The notes: generated by a model from the letters alone, not told the origin. A stretch of DNA of 64,000 nucleotides from Anaerolineales bacterium UBA5797 (GCA_002418205.1 DIDP01000061.1:62001-126000), one strand, 5' to 3'; shown: positions 18,057-27,406, counted from the first letter of the stretch. Numbers and translations: made by a program.

Positions 18057-19157
18057 TTATCTGATCGCCTCTTCGGTCTCGGCATCGAAGATGTGGACGG
18101 AGTCCATGTCAAACGCCACTTGAGCCTGTTGACCGACGCGCAGTTTCGAGCGTGGATCGACGCGGGAGACGAAGGTGTTCTTCCCACTGATGAGGTAGAG
18201 GAAGATCTCGTTGCCCATCAATTCCGTCACATCCACTTTGACTGCAACCTTCTCAGCCTCGATGTTGGGCGGGATGAAATCCGCATCATGGATGTTCTCA
18301 GGGCGGATCCCGAAAATAATATCCTTGCCGGCATGTGATTCGTAAACCTTGGCGTGCTTGTCCGGAATGGTGACCGAGAAATCTCCGGTGTCCACGACCA
18401 ACTTCCCGCCATCCTTGCGAAGTTTGCCGGGGAAGAAGTTCATGGCTGGCGAACCGATAAACCCGGCCACAAAGATATTGTTCGGGCGGTCGTATAGATT
18501 CTGGGGTGTGTCAAGCTGTTGCAGAATGCCCTTGTTGATCACCGCGATGCGGGTTGCCATGGTCATGGCTTCGATCTGGTCGTGGGTCACGTAGATGAAG
18601 GTGGTCTGGAGGCGTTGATGCAGTTTGCTGATCTCGGCGCGCATTGCCACGCGCAGTTTTGCGTCCAGGTTCGAGAGCGGTTCATCGAAGAGAAACACCT
18701 TCGGTTCGCGCACAATGGCGCGTCCCACTGCCACACGCTGGCGTTGGCCGCCGGAGAGCTGACGCGGCTTGCGGTCGAGCAGGTCACGGATGCCGAGAAT
18801 ATCCGCAGCCTCATTTACGCGGCGTTTGATATCTTCCTTCGGCACTTTGCGCAATTTCAGGCCGAACGCCATGTTGTCATACACGGAAAGGTGGGGATAG
18901 AGGGCGTACGATTGAAAGACCATGGCGATGTCACGGTCTTTCGGGGCGACATCGTTTACAACGCGGTCGCCGATGAGAATTTCACCGTCGGAGATCTCCT
19001 CCAACCCGGCGAGACAACGAAGGGCTGTTGTTTTGCCGCAGCCGGACGGACCGACGAGGACAAGAAATTCCTTGTCATCGACTTCGATATCCAGGTTGTT
19101 GACAGCGATCACGTCACCAAATCTTTTGTAGACGTTTTTGTAGGTAACACTAGCCAT
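18057..19157 (-). CDS. malK: sugar ABC transporter ATPase, MalK/MsmK/UgpC type
   Basis: A 366-residue ATPase. The N-terminal ATPase domain has Walker A GPSGCGKTT, Q-loop FQSYALYPH, signature LSGGQRQR, Walker B VFLFDEP and H-loop THDQ. After about residue 235 comes the regulatory OB-type domain with GFIGSPAMNFF and FGIRPENI, typical of carbohydrate importer ATPases. Such proteins often serve several sugar transporters, and the separate promoter and terminator here fit that. It most likely powers the MalFG permease encoded downstream, which has no other ATPase nearby. GGAGG precedes the ATG. Confidence 0.92.
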   Translation of the reverse strand: MASVTYKNVYKRFGDVIAVNNLDIEVDDKEFLVLVGPSGCGKTTALRCLAGLEEISDGEILIGDRVVNDVAPKDRDIAMVFQSYALYPHLSVYDNMAFGLKLRKVPKEDIKRRVNEAADILGIRDLLDRKPRQLSGGQRQRVAVGRAIVREPKVFLFDEPLSNLDAKLRVAMRAEISKLHQRLQTTFIYVTHDQIEAMTMATRIAVINKGILQQLDTPQNLYDRPNNIFVAGFIGSPAMNFFPGKLRKDGGKLVVDTGDFSVTIPDKHAKVYESHAGKDIIFGIRPENIHDADFIPPNIEAEKVAVKVDVTELMGNEIFLYLISGKNTFVSRVDPRSKLRVGQQAQVAFDMDSVHIFDAETEEAIR

Positions 19158-19175
19158 GGGTCTTTCCTCCGTTTC

Positions 19176-19207
19176 GTGGGAATATAGTGATTGAATTATA
19201 CTCCCAC
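19176..19207 (-). promoter_or_regulatory. malK promoter -10 inside an inverted repeat
   Basis: TATAAT on the minus strand (19200-19195) lies in the spacer and right arm of an 11-base inverted repeat, 19176-19186 with 19197-19207, matching at 10 of 11 positions. This is a candidate operator. The 37-base leader contains GGAGG. Confidence 0.5.
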
Positions 19208-19312
19208 TTTGTCAATGTAAATATTAGAACGGGGACGAGTTTTACGGGACGAGGCACGCCTCAGACAGCCCGGGGGCCTGCTTCCGTTTTCCGGCTGAAT
19301 CCCATCTGAAGG

Positions 19313-20203
19313 CTATTTCCGATTGACCAGCCAAACTCCCAGAATGATGATCCCACCTCCGATCAGGGAAGCGGTTGTCACCGCCTCATCCAGGATGAAG
19401 AATGCCACCACAACAGCCACCAGCGGTTCAATGTAAAGAAACACCCCGGTCTGCGCCGCGGACAGAGCCTGCAATGCGTCATACCATGCGATGTACGCCA
19501 GGCCGGAACAAAAGATGCCCAGAAATGCAATTCCGAGCCAGCCATTGAATGTCAACTGCCCGATCTCGCCCGGGCTCGATTTGGCAAAGAACAACAGCGA
19601 CGTGAACACCCAGCCAAGCGCCATCACATAAAACATCATCAGGCTCGCCGGATGTGACTTCAAGCCGCGCCGCGACAAGACCGAGAACACCGCCCAATTG
19701 ACCGCGCTGATCAGGATCAGCACATCGCCCGGCGCTCCAAACCTGCCCACCGATACAGAGGCAAAATCCCCTTTGGACACGACCAGCAACACCCCTGCAA
19801 ACGCCAGAAGAATTCCAACGGTTTTCGTCCAACCGAGACGTTCCTTGAGAACGAACCATCCCAGCAATGCCATGAATACCGGTGTGGTGGAAACGATCCA
19901 TGCAGTTGTTCCCGCTTCCGAGGTTTGGAGTCCGTTCGATTGAAGCCATTGATGAAATGTGATCCCGAGGAAACCCAACAGCGCGAAATAGCACCATTCT
20001 CTCCGGTCCAGAAGCGCGAATTGTTTGCGCACCACCACGGCAACGCCAAGGATGACCACTCCCATGGCGAAGCGCAGCCAGACGATCGCAATCGGCGAAA
20101 TGTCCCTCAACGCCACCTTGGTGGCTATGAACGACGCCCCCCAGACGATGACGGCGAATAATGCTTCCAGATAGGTGAGTGTATTGGGTCTGTTCACATG
20201 CAA
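19313..20203 (-). CDS. EamA/DMT-superfamily transporter
   Basis: A 296-residue membrane protein with ten predicted helices in two EamA repeats (about 8-140 and 155-295). Typical family segments are VIVWGASFIATKVALRDISP near the start, IVSTTPVFMALLGWFVLKER at the end of repeat one, and GLAYIAWYDALQ and FLYIEPLVAVVVAFFILDEA in repeat two. Members export metabolites or amino acids; the substrate cannot be predicted. The start could be TTG at 20203 or GTG at 20197, since no ATG is available before the first helix. It diverges from the MBL-fold gene at 20261 and shares a promoter region with it. Confidence 0.88.
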   Translation of the reverse strand: MHVNRPNTLTYLEALFAVIVWGASFIATKVALRDISPIAIVWLRFAMGVVILGVAVVVRKQFALLDRREWCYFALLGFLGITFHQWLQSNGLQTSEAGTTAWIVSTTPVFMALLGWFVLKERLGWTKTVGILLAFAGVLLVVSKGDFASVSVGRFGAPGDVLILISAVNWAVFSVLSRRGLKSHPASLMMFYVMALGWVFTSLLFFAKSSPGEIGQLTFNGWLGIAFLGIFCSGLAYIAWYDALQALSAAQTGVFLYIEPLVAVVVAFFILDEAVTTASLIGGGIIILGVWLVNRK

Positions 20204-20230
20204 GTCCTGGAGAAGGAGATAAGTTTATCC

Positions 20231-20238
20231 ATTATAAT
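20231..20238. promoter_or_regulatory. palindromic -10 shared by divergent genes
   Basis: ATTATAAT is its own reverse complement, so it offers a TATAAT hexamer on both strands: 20233-20238 for the plus-strand gene at 20261 and 20236-20231 for the minus-strand transporter. No clear -35 is seen for either. Confidence 0.45.
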
Positions 20239-20260
20239 AAGTTCTGGAGGCTGCACATTT

Positions 20261-20920
20261 ATGGAGATTACCTGGTACGGACATTCCTGTTTTCGGCTCA
20301 CCGAGCGCAATTACGCGACGGTGGTGACCGACCCTTTCGATAACAAATCCATCGGTTACGATTCCCTCAAACTCAAGGCGGATATCGTCACCGTGAGTCA
20401 TGAGGCGCCCGGTCATAACAACGTGGATGCGGTCAAGGGCACGTCACATGTGATCGATGGTTCGGGGGAATTCGAGATCGGCGGAGTCTTCATCACTGGC
20501 GTACAGACGGACGGCGGCGGTTCCGGCAGGAAGAAGGGCAAGGGCGATTCGGTGCGCAACACGATCTATGTATTCGATTATGACGGCATCACGGTCGCGC
20601 ATATGGGCGACCTCAAGCAGACCCCGACCCAATCTGAGATCGAATCTCTGGGTACGATCAACGTGGCGCTCGTGCCGGTTGGCGGAGGCGGAGGCTTGAA
20701 CGCTGCCAAAGCCGCGGAAGTCATCAGTCTGATCGAGCCGAATATCGTCATCCCGATGCATTATGCGACACCCGCGGCAAAGGTCTCACTCGAATCGCTT
20801 AACAAATTCCTCAAAGAGATGGGGCTTTCGAAGCCGGATGCCCAGCCGTCCCTGAAGTTGACGCGCAGCGGCCTCCCGGATGAGACGCGGGTCGTTGTGC
20901 TGGAGTATCAATCGAGTTAA
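20261..20920 (+). CDS. metallo-beta-lactamase fold protein, UPF0173-like, with altered metal motif
   Basis: A 219-residue protein of the metal-dependent hydrolase family related to UlaG and UPF0173, opening with ITWYGHSCFRL and DPFDNKSIGY. The canonical HxHxDH motif appears as H-E-A-P-G-H (in SHEAPGHN), so the second His and the Asp are replaced. Later conserved positions (VAHMGDL, VALVPVGGGGGL, VIPMHY) remain. It either binds metal differently or has lost hydrolase activity. GGAGG lies before the ATG. The next gene starts four bases after its stop, so the two are co-transcribed. Confidence 0.82.
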   Translation: MEITWYGHSCFRLTERNYATVVTDPFDNKSIGYDSLKLKADIVTVSHEAPGHNNVDAVKGTSHVIDGSGEFEIGGVFITGVQTDGGGSGRKKGKGDSVRNTIYVFDYDGITVAHMGDLKQTPTQSEIESLGTINVALVPVGGGGGLNAAKAAEVISLIEPNIVIPMHYATPAAKVSLESLNKFLKEMGLSKPDAQPSLKLTRSGLPDETRVVVLEYQSS

Positions 20921-20924
20921 TATC

Positions 20925-21227
20925 ATGACCGTTAAAGTATTGATGACCTGGGATCTGGCAGGCGAGCGCGATCAGGAATACTTCGAATTTGTGATCGGCG
21001 AATTCATTCCCGGCGTGCAGAGGCTTGGCTTGCAGCCTGCCGAAGCCTGGGCGACGATCTATGGCGCCTATCCCCAGATCCAGGTTGGCTTGATCGCAAC
21101 GGACGCCAAACAGGCGCGCCGCATCCTTGCCTCGGATGATTGGGGCATCCTGCAGGACCGGCTTTTCAATTACGTAAAAAACTTTTCCTATAAAGTTGTC
21201 CCTGCACGCGGCGGGTTTCAATTCTAA
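20925..21227 (+). CDS. small conserved protein of unknown function
   Basis: A 100-residue protein that begins MTVKVLMTWDLAGERDQEYF. The alternation of strands and helices (VKVLMTWD, EYFEFVIGEFIPGV, AWATIYG, QVGLIATD, ARRILASDDWGILQDRL) suggests a ferredoxin-like alpha/beta sandwich such as that of ABM or EthD-type proteins, but no active residue can be named. It starts at 20925, four bases after the MBL-fold gene, with a weak ribosome site, so coupling with that gene is likely. Confidence 0.7.
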   Translation: MTVKVLMTWDLAGERDQEYFEFVIGEFIPGVQRLGLQPAEAWATIYGAYPQIQVGLIATDAKQARRILASDDWGILQDRLFNYVKNFSYKVVPARGGFQF

Positions 21228-21261
21228 AGCGTCGAAATAAACACGGTACTTGCCGGTAAAA

Positions 21262-23679
21262 ATGGGCGAACGCAAACCATATTCGTGGCTGTTTTATGCT
21301 TACGCCATTGAGGGATGGTTTGCGCTTGTCTGGCTCCTGCTGATCCCATCGGAGGGCGGACAGATCACTCCGGCGCGGTTTGCTTTAATTGGCGCCCTGC
21401 TACTTCTTTCCGGGTCGTGGAGCTATCTTGGATATCGCCCTCCAAAAGACCCGGATGGGTTGGCGCGGCCATTGTTTATTTATGGATCGGCGGCTCTTTC
21501 CCTGACATTGGGGCTGGTTCTGTTCCTGTTGCGATATCTCAACCCCGACCGGCTTTTGCCGGTTTATGAACGGCTGAGTCCCTTGCTCTGGTATAGCATC
21601 CTGCTTGCCATCCAGTCGTTCATTTTCCTGCTCTTCCTCCGTAAAGGATATCACCCCTCGCGCCTGACAAGAGTGAAGCCGGTCTATGGTTCTGCGGCAA
21701 TTTCCCTGGCGATATTGCTTGGCCTTTTTGCGTTTATTTCCATCACGCGTTTGGGGATCACCTTTGATCCGGCGTATTGGGGCGAACCGGGCGTGCCTGT
21801 CCTGGGCTGGCAATTTGTCCTGGCTTTGCTCACAGGCAGTTTGGTATTTGCTCTTGCTTATTATCTTCGACGCTCTCCTCTTGATGCCATCCTGCCGCTG
21901 TTTCTTTATCTCCTTGCCGTTACGCTCTGGCTGAGTGTGCCGTTCGAAGTCCTTAAGAATAGCTTTTACATGCGCATCTCCGCCCCGACGTTTATCCCGT
22001 TCCCCTATTCTGATTCGAGCTATTACGACCAGATGGCGCAGAGTCTGTTGATCGGTCATCCCTATCAGGGGATCATTCCCACCCGCCCACTTTACATTGT
22101 TTTCCTGACGGTTTTGCATCTTGTGTTCCGGGAGAATTATCCGAATATCCTCACCGGGCAGACGTTTGTGCTGGCGTCCATGCCGGTTGCCTTATATTTC
22201 CTCGGGAAGAAACTGCACAGCCGGGCTGCGGGGGTGACCATTGCCATGATCTTCATATTCCGTGAGTTGACAAGCCTGCTGATTTCATCTGACACCCGCG
22301 TCACCAATACCAGGATGATACTGGTGGACCTGCCAACACTTTTACTTTTACTGGTCTCCTGCATTTTCACATTTCGCTGGCTGGAAAGAAAAAATCCAAA
22401 GGATGCGTTTGTCGCGGGCGGGTTGTTCGGGGTATTGTTGCTCCTCCGGACGCAATCCATGCAGATCCTGCCGCTGATCTTTGTTGCCGCATTGTTCGTG
22501 CTCGGCTGGCGCAACAGGCGATTCTATTTGCAGGGGTTCCTGTTCATCGTCGGTCTGGCGATCACCATTACCCCCTGGCTGATCCACAACTATTTGCAAA
22601 CGGGCAGCCCCGCCTTCGACGCAGCCTTCCAATTGAAGCTGGTCGTCGCCCAGTATTCCGCATTCGGGAACCTGGATGTTTCCAATTACAACTTCGAAGG
22701 CATGGGACTCGGACGCATCCTGCTTGAATTCATGATCAGAGACCCGAAACATGTGTTTGGCTTCATCAGCAATCACTTCCTTGCCTCGCAGATCAACAGC
22801 CTGCTTGTCCTGCCCCTGATCGAGCCTTTTAACGGATTGTTCAAGCCGATCAATTTGTATTGGATGAACTGGGATGGAAGCCTCGACTGGTACAACGCAG
22901 TATTGCTCATCGTGTATCTCGTCATCATTTCGATCGGGTTGGGCGCGGCCTGGAGACGATGGAGATGGCTGGGGTTGCTGCCTCTCGTTTATAGCGTCGG
23001 TTACGCACTTGCAACGGCGCTTGCGCGTTTTTCCAGTTGGCGGTATGACTTCCCGTCCGATTGGATCGCGTATTTTTATTTCGGGATCGGATTCGCCGAA
23101 CTGCTTCGGCACGCCGCCCTCCTGGTGGGAGAGGCCGATCCCGCTCCGGATACGTTGACGGTTACAGAAAAACAAAACGCTGGTCATCCCTACGTCATCC
23201 CGGCGTTGGCGTTGGTCTTTATCCTCATCGGCTCCCTGCCCTGGATGATCAAAGGGATCACCTCGCCGAAATATCCCGATCAATCCCCTGATGGGCTTTC
23301 GGCAAGGATTTCGACCGTTGACCAGTCGCCGCCGCGTGAGGAAATCGAAGCATTCGTTTCGCAACCCGGATCATTCATTCAGGTCGGTCGTTTGCTGTAC
23401 CCACGCTTCTTTCCAAAAGATGCCGGGCTGGTTTCTGCGAATCCCTCCCCGGCGTATGCCATTCGTGAATATCCCCGGCTGGGATTTTTCCTCCTCAACC
23501 AGCACTCAACGCCGGTCGTTTTTCCTACCAGATCCTTTCGGAGCCCCATGCTCCATGCGGAGGACGTAATTGTCCTTGGCTGCCAGCGCGGTTCCTATGT
23601 GGAAGCCAGAGCCATCATCCTCCCCGATCTGGATCTATATTACGCGGGCATCCCGCTGACCACCCCCTGTTCACCGTGA
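21262..23679 (+). CDS. GT-C fold membrane glycosyltransferase-like protein (GT39/PMT type)
   Basis: An 805-residue multispanning protein with about 14 hydrophobic segments. The first large extracytoplasmic loop has DSSYYDQMAQSLLIGHPYQG and then PTRPLYIVFL, the arrangement of the acidic loop in GT39/ArnT-type enzymes that move sugars from lipid carriers. LRTQSMQILPLIF and WLIHNYLQTGSPAFD also fit that family. The C-terminal 190 residues are soluble and carry no motif that I know. The start at 21262 (ATG) was preferred over the TTG at 21250; neither has a strong ribosome site. Its stop overlaps the GTG of mutY by four bases. Confidence 0.78.
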   Translation: MGERKPYSWLFYAYAIEGWFALVWLLLIPSEGGQITPARFALIGALLLLSGSWSYLGYRPPKDPDGLARPLFIYGSAALSLTLGLVLFLLRYLNPDRLLPVYERLSPLLWYSILLAIQSFIFLLFLRKGYHPSRLTRVKPVYGSAAISLAILLGLFAFISITRLGITFDPAYWGEPGVPVLGWQFVLALLTGSLVFALAYYLRRSPLDAILPLFLYLLAVTLWLSVPFEVLKNSFYMRISAPTFIPFPYSDSSYYDQMAQSLLIGHPYQGIIPTRPLYIVFLTVLHLVFRENYPNILTGQTFVLASMPVALYFLGKKLHSRAAGVTIAMIFIFRELTSLLISSDTRVTNTRMILVDLPTLLLLLVSCIFTFRWLERKNPKDAFVAGGLFGVLLLLRTQSMQILPLIFVAALFVLGWRNRRFYLQGFLFIVGLAITITPWLIHNYLQTGSPAFDAAFQLKLVVAQYSAFGNLDVSNYNFEGMGLGRILLEFMIRDPKHVFGFISNHFLASQINSLLVLPLIEPFNGLFKPINLYWMNWDGSLDWYNAVLLIVYLVIISIGLGAAWRRWRWLGLLPLVYSVGYALATALARFSSWRYDFPSDWIAYFYFGIGFAELLRHAALLVGEADPAPDTLTVTEKQNAGHPYVIPALALVFILIGSLPWMIKGITSPKYPDQSPDGLSARISTVDQSPPREEIEAFVSQPGSFIQVGRLLYPRFFPKDAGLVSANPSPAYAIREYPRLGFFLLNQHSTPVVFPTRSFRSPMLHAEDVIVLGCQRGSYVEARAIILPDLDLYYAGIPLTTPCSP

Positions 23680-24746
23680 CGTCAAACCCCGCCTCTCATT
23701 CCTTCCAAACGGTTCAATCCAGACTTTTGGACTGGTACCGTGAAAACAAGCGGACTCTCCCCTGGCGCGACCGCCGTCCCCCCGACGCCTACGCTGTGTG
23801 GGTCTCCGAGATCATGCTCCAGCAAACGCGTGTGGAAGCGGTCATCCCTTACTTCGAAAAGTGGATGGAGCAATTTCCGTCCGTGCAGGTTCTGGCTGAG
23901 GCCTCCGAACAGGATGTGCTGACTGCCTGGGAGGGGCTTGGGTATTACAGCCGTGCCCGCAATTTGCATAAAGCCGCGAAAATCATTGCGGATGAATATC
24001 AGGGAAGATTGCCCGGTGAGGTTGCGTTGCTTCTAAAGCTGCCAGGGATCGGTCGTTATACGGCGGGTGCGATCACCTCGATTGCATTTGACAAGGATGA
24101 GCCTGCTCTCGACGGGAATCTCAAGCGGGTATATGCACGCTTGTATGATGTCTCCGAACCTGTCGATTCGCCGGCTGGCGAAAAAATCCTGTGGAGGCTC
24201 GCGAAGGAGAATCTGCCCGTCGGGCACGCGGGTGATTTCAACCAGGCGCTCATGGATTTGGGGTCAACGGTCTGCCTGCCCAAAAGACCGCGCTGCCTGA
24301 TCTGCCCATTGATGATGGATTGCAAAGCGCGTGCAAATGGAACACAGGAAATGCGCCCCGTGAAGAAACCCAGAAAGGAAATTCCACATCATATCCTGGC
24401 GGCAGGGATCATCACGCGCAAGGGCAGAGTCCTGTTGGCGAAACGCCCATCGAACGGATTGCTCGGGGGGATGTGGGAATTTCCGAACGGACGCGTTGAC
24501 GGCGACCCGGAAAAGGGGTTGGCGAATGTTTTGAAAACGGGATACAGTCTCAAGGTCCGGAGGAGAGAGGCGGTGGGTGTCGTCCAGCATGCTTATACTC
24601 ATTTCAAAGTAACCGTCCATGCTTTTCGCTGCGATTTGGAGGCTGGTCCTGAAGGAACGGATTTGAAGTGGATACCGATGAAAGAATTGAGCGATTACCC
24701 GATGGGCAAGGTTGACCGGCAGATCGCGAATTTGATTAAACAGTGA
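23676..24746 (+). CDS. mutY: A/G-specific adenine DNA glycosylase MutY
   Basis: A 356-residue base-excision repair enzyme that removes adenine opposite 8-oxoguanine. The HhH-GPD domain shows the catalytic Glu (SEIMLQQTRV, E45), the hairpin LPGIGRYTAGAI and the conserved Asp in ALDGN (D146). A [4Fe-4S] site is formed by C200, C207, C210 and C216 (spacing 6-2-5). From about 235 onward there is a NUDIX-like 8-oxoG recognition domain (GRVLLAKRPSNGLLGGMWEF). The GTG start overlaps the stop of the glycosyltransferase gene (GTGA). Length and motifs are normal. Confidence 0.95.
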   Translation: MTSNPASHSFQTVQSRLLDWYRENKRTLPWRDRRPPDAYAVWVSEIMLQQTRVEAVIPYFEKWMEQFPSVQVLAEASEQDVLTAWEGLGYYSRARNLHKAAKIIADEYQGRLPGEVALLLKLPGIGRYTAGAITSIAFDKDEPALDGNLKRVYARLYDVSEPVDSPAGEKILWRLAKENLPVGHAGDFNQALMDLGSTVCLPKRPRCLICPLMMDCKARANGTQEMRPVKKPRKEIPHHILAAGIITRKGRVLLAKRPSNGLLGGMWEFPNGRVDGDPEKGLANVLKTGYSLKVRRREAVGVVQHAYTHFKVTVHAFRCDLEAGPEGTDLKWIPMKELSDYPMGKVDRQIANLIKQ

Positions 24747-24754
24747 ATTTGCAC

Positions 24755-24783
24755 TTGAGAGCATGATGAGTTTGGCGTAGAAT
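24755..24783 (+). promoter_or_regulatory. sigma70-like promoter, anchored-protein gene
   Basis: TTGAGA (24755-24760) and TAGAAT (24778-24783) are separated by 17 bases. The start would be near 24790, giving a leader of about 22 bases that contains AAAGGATG before the ATG at 24812. Confidence 0.6.
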
Positions 24784-24811
24784 AGGAAAAATATGCAAAG
24801 GATGGGCTGAT

Positions 24812-25693
24812 ATGTCTAATTCCCCAAAGAGATCGATGGATCCCTCGATAACAGCGGCAATTATCGGTGTAATAGGAACGATCGTCGTTACCGTCATTAC
24901 GATTTATGCCAACCGCCCGGCTCCTCCGCCGACAGCGTTTCCTCCCACGGCGATCCTTCCAACGGATGCCGTTGCGCCGACCGCGATCCCAACGGATACG
25001 GTTCCGGTGGGTGAGCCGAGCTCGACGCCCGCGCCTGCCACCGATACACCGGCGCCCACCTTTACATTAACACCCGTCCCGCCTGTTGCGATTGGCGACG
25101 ACTGGTCGCAAGGGTGCATCAGTTCGTTGTGGAGACCGTATTCCTCCAAGGAACCCGTCAGCGCGTTGGCAGGGGATGACGGGTGTCTGCTCCAGCCGGT
25201 GGCAGGGTTTGAAACCTTGGATGGAAGGCTCTCTTTCATTTACGAGGCCAGGCTATCAAGTGCGGAGGTGCATGGGATGTTTGCGCCTTTGCCGACAACG
25301 AATGGCACAGTGAGCGTTTATGTGAGTCTGAAGGAGTTGAACACAAGCGATATCTGGATTGGCGTGTTTGCCGATACTTCGATCGACTCGGCCGGCTTGC
25401 TTATGACCATTCCTGCAGGCAACGATGTCAGTTCGCGCCCATTTGCGGAGTGGATCATGCCCGGGTTTGAAAAAATAACGACCACGGGCGTCGTAACGCA
25501 GGGGAATGGATATGGCGTACGGTTTGAATATACGGCAGGCTCCGTGAAGGCAGTGGTCCTTCCCAACGTGACTGCGACAAGTCAGATCCCGGTTTCTGCT
25601 ACCCAGAAATATTTATTCATTGGTTATCAGGGAAAAAATGGGACCAATCGCATCAATGCCGCCTTTTTTGACCTTGTCGTAACTGAACAATAA
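24812..25693 (+). CDS. membrane-anchored exported protein with Pro/Thr stalk
   Basis: A 293-residue protein with a short cytoplasmic N-terminus, one transmembrane helix (about 12-32, ITAAIIGVIGTIVVTVITIY), a Pro/Thr/Ala-rich stalk (about 35-90) and an extracellular domain of about 200 residues starting at DDWSQGCISSLWRPYSS. The outer domain looks beta-rich, with the pattern of a concanavalin-like sandwich (DGRLSFIYEARLSS, VSVYVSLKELN, YGVRFEYTAGSV), so carbohydrate or surface binding is possible but not shown. It has its own promoter and terminator. Confidence 0.75.
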   Translation: MSNSPKRSMDPSITAAIIGVIGTIVVTVITIYANRPAPPPTAFPPTAILPTDAVAPTAIPTDTVPVGEPSSTPAPATDTPAPTFTLTPVPPVAIGDDWSQGCISSLWRPYSSKEPVSALAGDDGCLLQPVAGFETLDGRLSFIYEARLSSAEVHGMFAPLPTTNGTVSVYVSLKELNTSDIWIGVFADTSIDSAGLLMTIPAGNDVSSRPFAEWIMPGFEKITTTGVVTQGNGYGVRFEYTAGSVKAVVLPNVTATSQIPVSATQKYLFIGYQGKNGTNRINAAFFDLVVTEQ

Positions 25694-25705
25694 TTTGCGA
25701 TACGG

Positions 25706-25738
25706 AAAACGCCCCGACCTTGAGGTCAGGGCGTTTTT
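25706..25738. terminator. bidirectional terminator before RNase J
   Basis: The stem pairs AAACGCCC-C-GACC with GGTC-A-GGGCGTTT with one C-A mismatch, and runs of A and T flank it on either side. It can end both the plus-strand anchored-protein gene and the minus-strand rnj gene. Confidence 0.85.
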
Positions 25739-25762
25739 GATCTAAGGGGAACGAGGGAAATC

Positions 25763-27406
25763 TCAACCCTTGCTCAATGTGACCAGCACCATCGGTCTGC
25801 GTTTGGTGTATTCGTACAGATATGATTTGACCGTGTTGGCGATGTCTTTTTCGCTGTCCCAGCCGCCGTTGTTGACGATGTCCATGATGTGTTTGCGCAC
25901 CTCGGGGATGAGTTCCTCCGCATCATTGGGTGAGACGAATCCGCGCGTGATGATCTCGGGTTCATGCAATAATTTGCCGTTGAGGTTGTCCACGCTGATA
26001 TCGATCAGGAAGATGCCGTTGCGCGCCAGTTTTTCGCGTTCGCGCATGATACCGAAATCCACTTCGCCGATGGATTGTCCGTCCACGAAGACGTAGCCGC
26101 CGGGGATGCGCTCACCGAGCTTGATGTTGTTGCCGGAGAGTTCCACGATCTGTCCGTTTTCCACGACGATCACATTCTCCTCGGGGATGCCGACCTCAAC
26201 CGCCAATTTCCCGTGCTGCTTCAGTTGTCGCAATTCACCATGGATGGGGAGGAAGTGTTTCGGCTTGACCATGTTGAGCAGGAGCTTCAATTCCTCCTGG
26301 CTGGCATGACCGGAAACATGGATCGGAGCGAGCGCATCATAGATCACGTTCGCGCCGCGCCGGAGCAGACGGTTGATCGTCTTGCTGATGGCTTCTTCGT
26401 TGCCCGGGATCGGATGCGACGACAGCACAACGGTGTCGTTGGGCTTGATGTCGAACTGACGGTTCGTCCCCGCAGACAGGCGTCCCACAATGGACGATGG
26501 TTCACCCTGCGAGCCGGTGCACATGATCGTGACCTTGTGGTCCTGCATCTGCAAAGCCTGATCGATCGGAACGATCAACTCATCGGGAATCTCAAGGTAG
26601 CCGAGTTTGCGGGCGATCTTAACGTTATCCACCATGCTGGAGCCAGCCAGCGCCATCTTGCGTCCGTGCTTGGCGGTGGCATCGGCCACCTGCTGCACGC
26701 GCGAGATCAGCGACGCGAACGTTGCCACGATGACGCGTCCCGGCGCCTCGGTGAACACCTTGTCGAACGCGGGGCCGATGACCGTTTCAGAAGGCGTCCA
26801 ACCCCGGCGCTCGGAGTTGGTCGAATCGGCGAGCAGGATGTCCACCCCGCGCTTTGAGAACTCCGCCAACTTGGCAAAGTCTGTGGGCCAGCCGTCCACC
26901 GGCGTTTGATCGAACTTGAAATCGCTCATATGGACGACGAGTCCGGCGGGAGTCGTGATCCCCAGTCCCACCGCATCGGGGATCGAATGGCAGATGTGGA
27001 AGAACTCCACCTTGAATGGTCCGAGTTCCACCGAGCCGCCCGCTTCGATCGTGTTTAACGAGGCTTTGCTCGCGGCGTTGTTGCGGACCAGTTTTGCCTC
27101 GATCAACCCCCGGGTCAGGGGAGTTGCGTAGATCGGCGCAGGGATCTCGCGGATCAGATGATGGATCGCCCCAATGTGATCCTCATGTCCGTGCGTAATG
27201 ATGATCCCCAGCACCTTGTCGGCTTTCTTCAACAGGTATTCGAAATCGGGGATGATGTAATCGATCCCGATCATGTCGTTATTCGGGAACATGATGCCCG
27301 CATCCACCACCAGGATCTGGTTCTGGAATTCGTAGGCGGTCATGTTCTTGCCCACTTCCCCGAGCCCACCCAGGGGAATGATCTTCAGTTTTCCGTGCTT
27401 ACTCAT
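25763..27406 (-). CDS. rnj: ribonuclease J
   Basis: A 547-residue RNase J, combining 5'-3' exonuclease and endonuclease roles in mRNA decay and RNA maturation. The metallo-beta-lactamase motif HGHEDH (72-77) is intact, followed by the beta-CASP region with LADSTNSERRGWTPSE and TIMCTGSQGEP, then HVSGHASQEELKLLLN and the C-terminal domain. The start at 27406 begins MSKHGKLKIIPLGGLGEVGK; a GTG at 27424 would add six residues and places GAGG within the coding region. A consensus promoter lies 200 bases upstream, giving a long leader. Confidence 0.95.
   Translation of the reverse strand: MSKHGKLKIIPLGGLGEVGKNMTAYEFQNQILVVDAGIMFPNNDMIGIDYIIPDFEYLLKKADKVLGIIITHGHEDHIGAIHHLIREIPAPIYATPLTRGLIEAKLVRNNAASKASLNTIEAGGSVELGPFKVEFFHICHSIPDAVGLGITTPAGLVVHMSDFKFDQTPVDGWPTDFAKLAEFSKRGVDILLADSTNSERRGWTPSETVIGPAFDKVFTEAPGRVIVATFASLISRVQQVADATAKHGRKMALAGSSMVDNVKIARKLGYLEIPDELIVPIDQALQMQDHKVTIMCTGSQGEPSSIVGRLSAGTNRQFDIKPNDTVVLSSHPIPGNEEAISKTINRLLRRGANVIYDALAPIHVSGHASQEELKLLLNMVKPKHFLPIHGELRQLKQHGKLAVEVGIPEENVIVVENGQIVELSGNNIKLGERIPGGYVFVDGQSIGEVDFGIMREREKLARNGIFLIDISVDNLNGKLLHEPEIITRGFVSPNDAEELIPEVRKHIMDIVNNGGWDSEKDIANTVKSYLYEYTKRRPMVLVTLSKG

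Noticed and set aside
22348..23364. A 338-codon minus-strand frame
   Set aside because: It lies antisense to the membrane glycosyltransferase and has a strongly charged composition typical of a reverse-complement frame.
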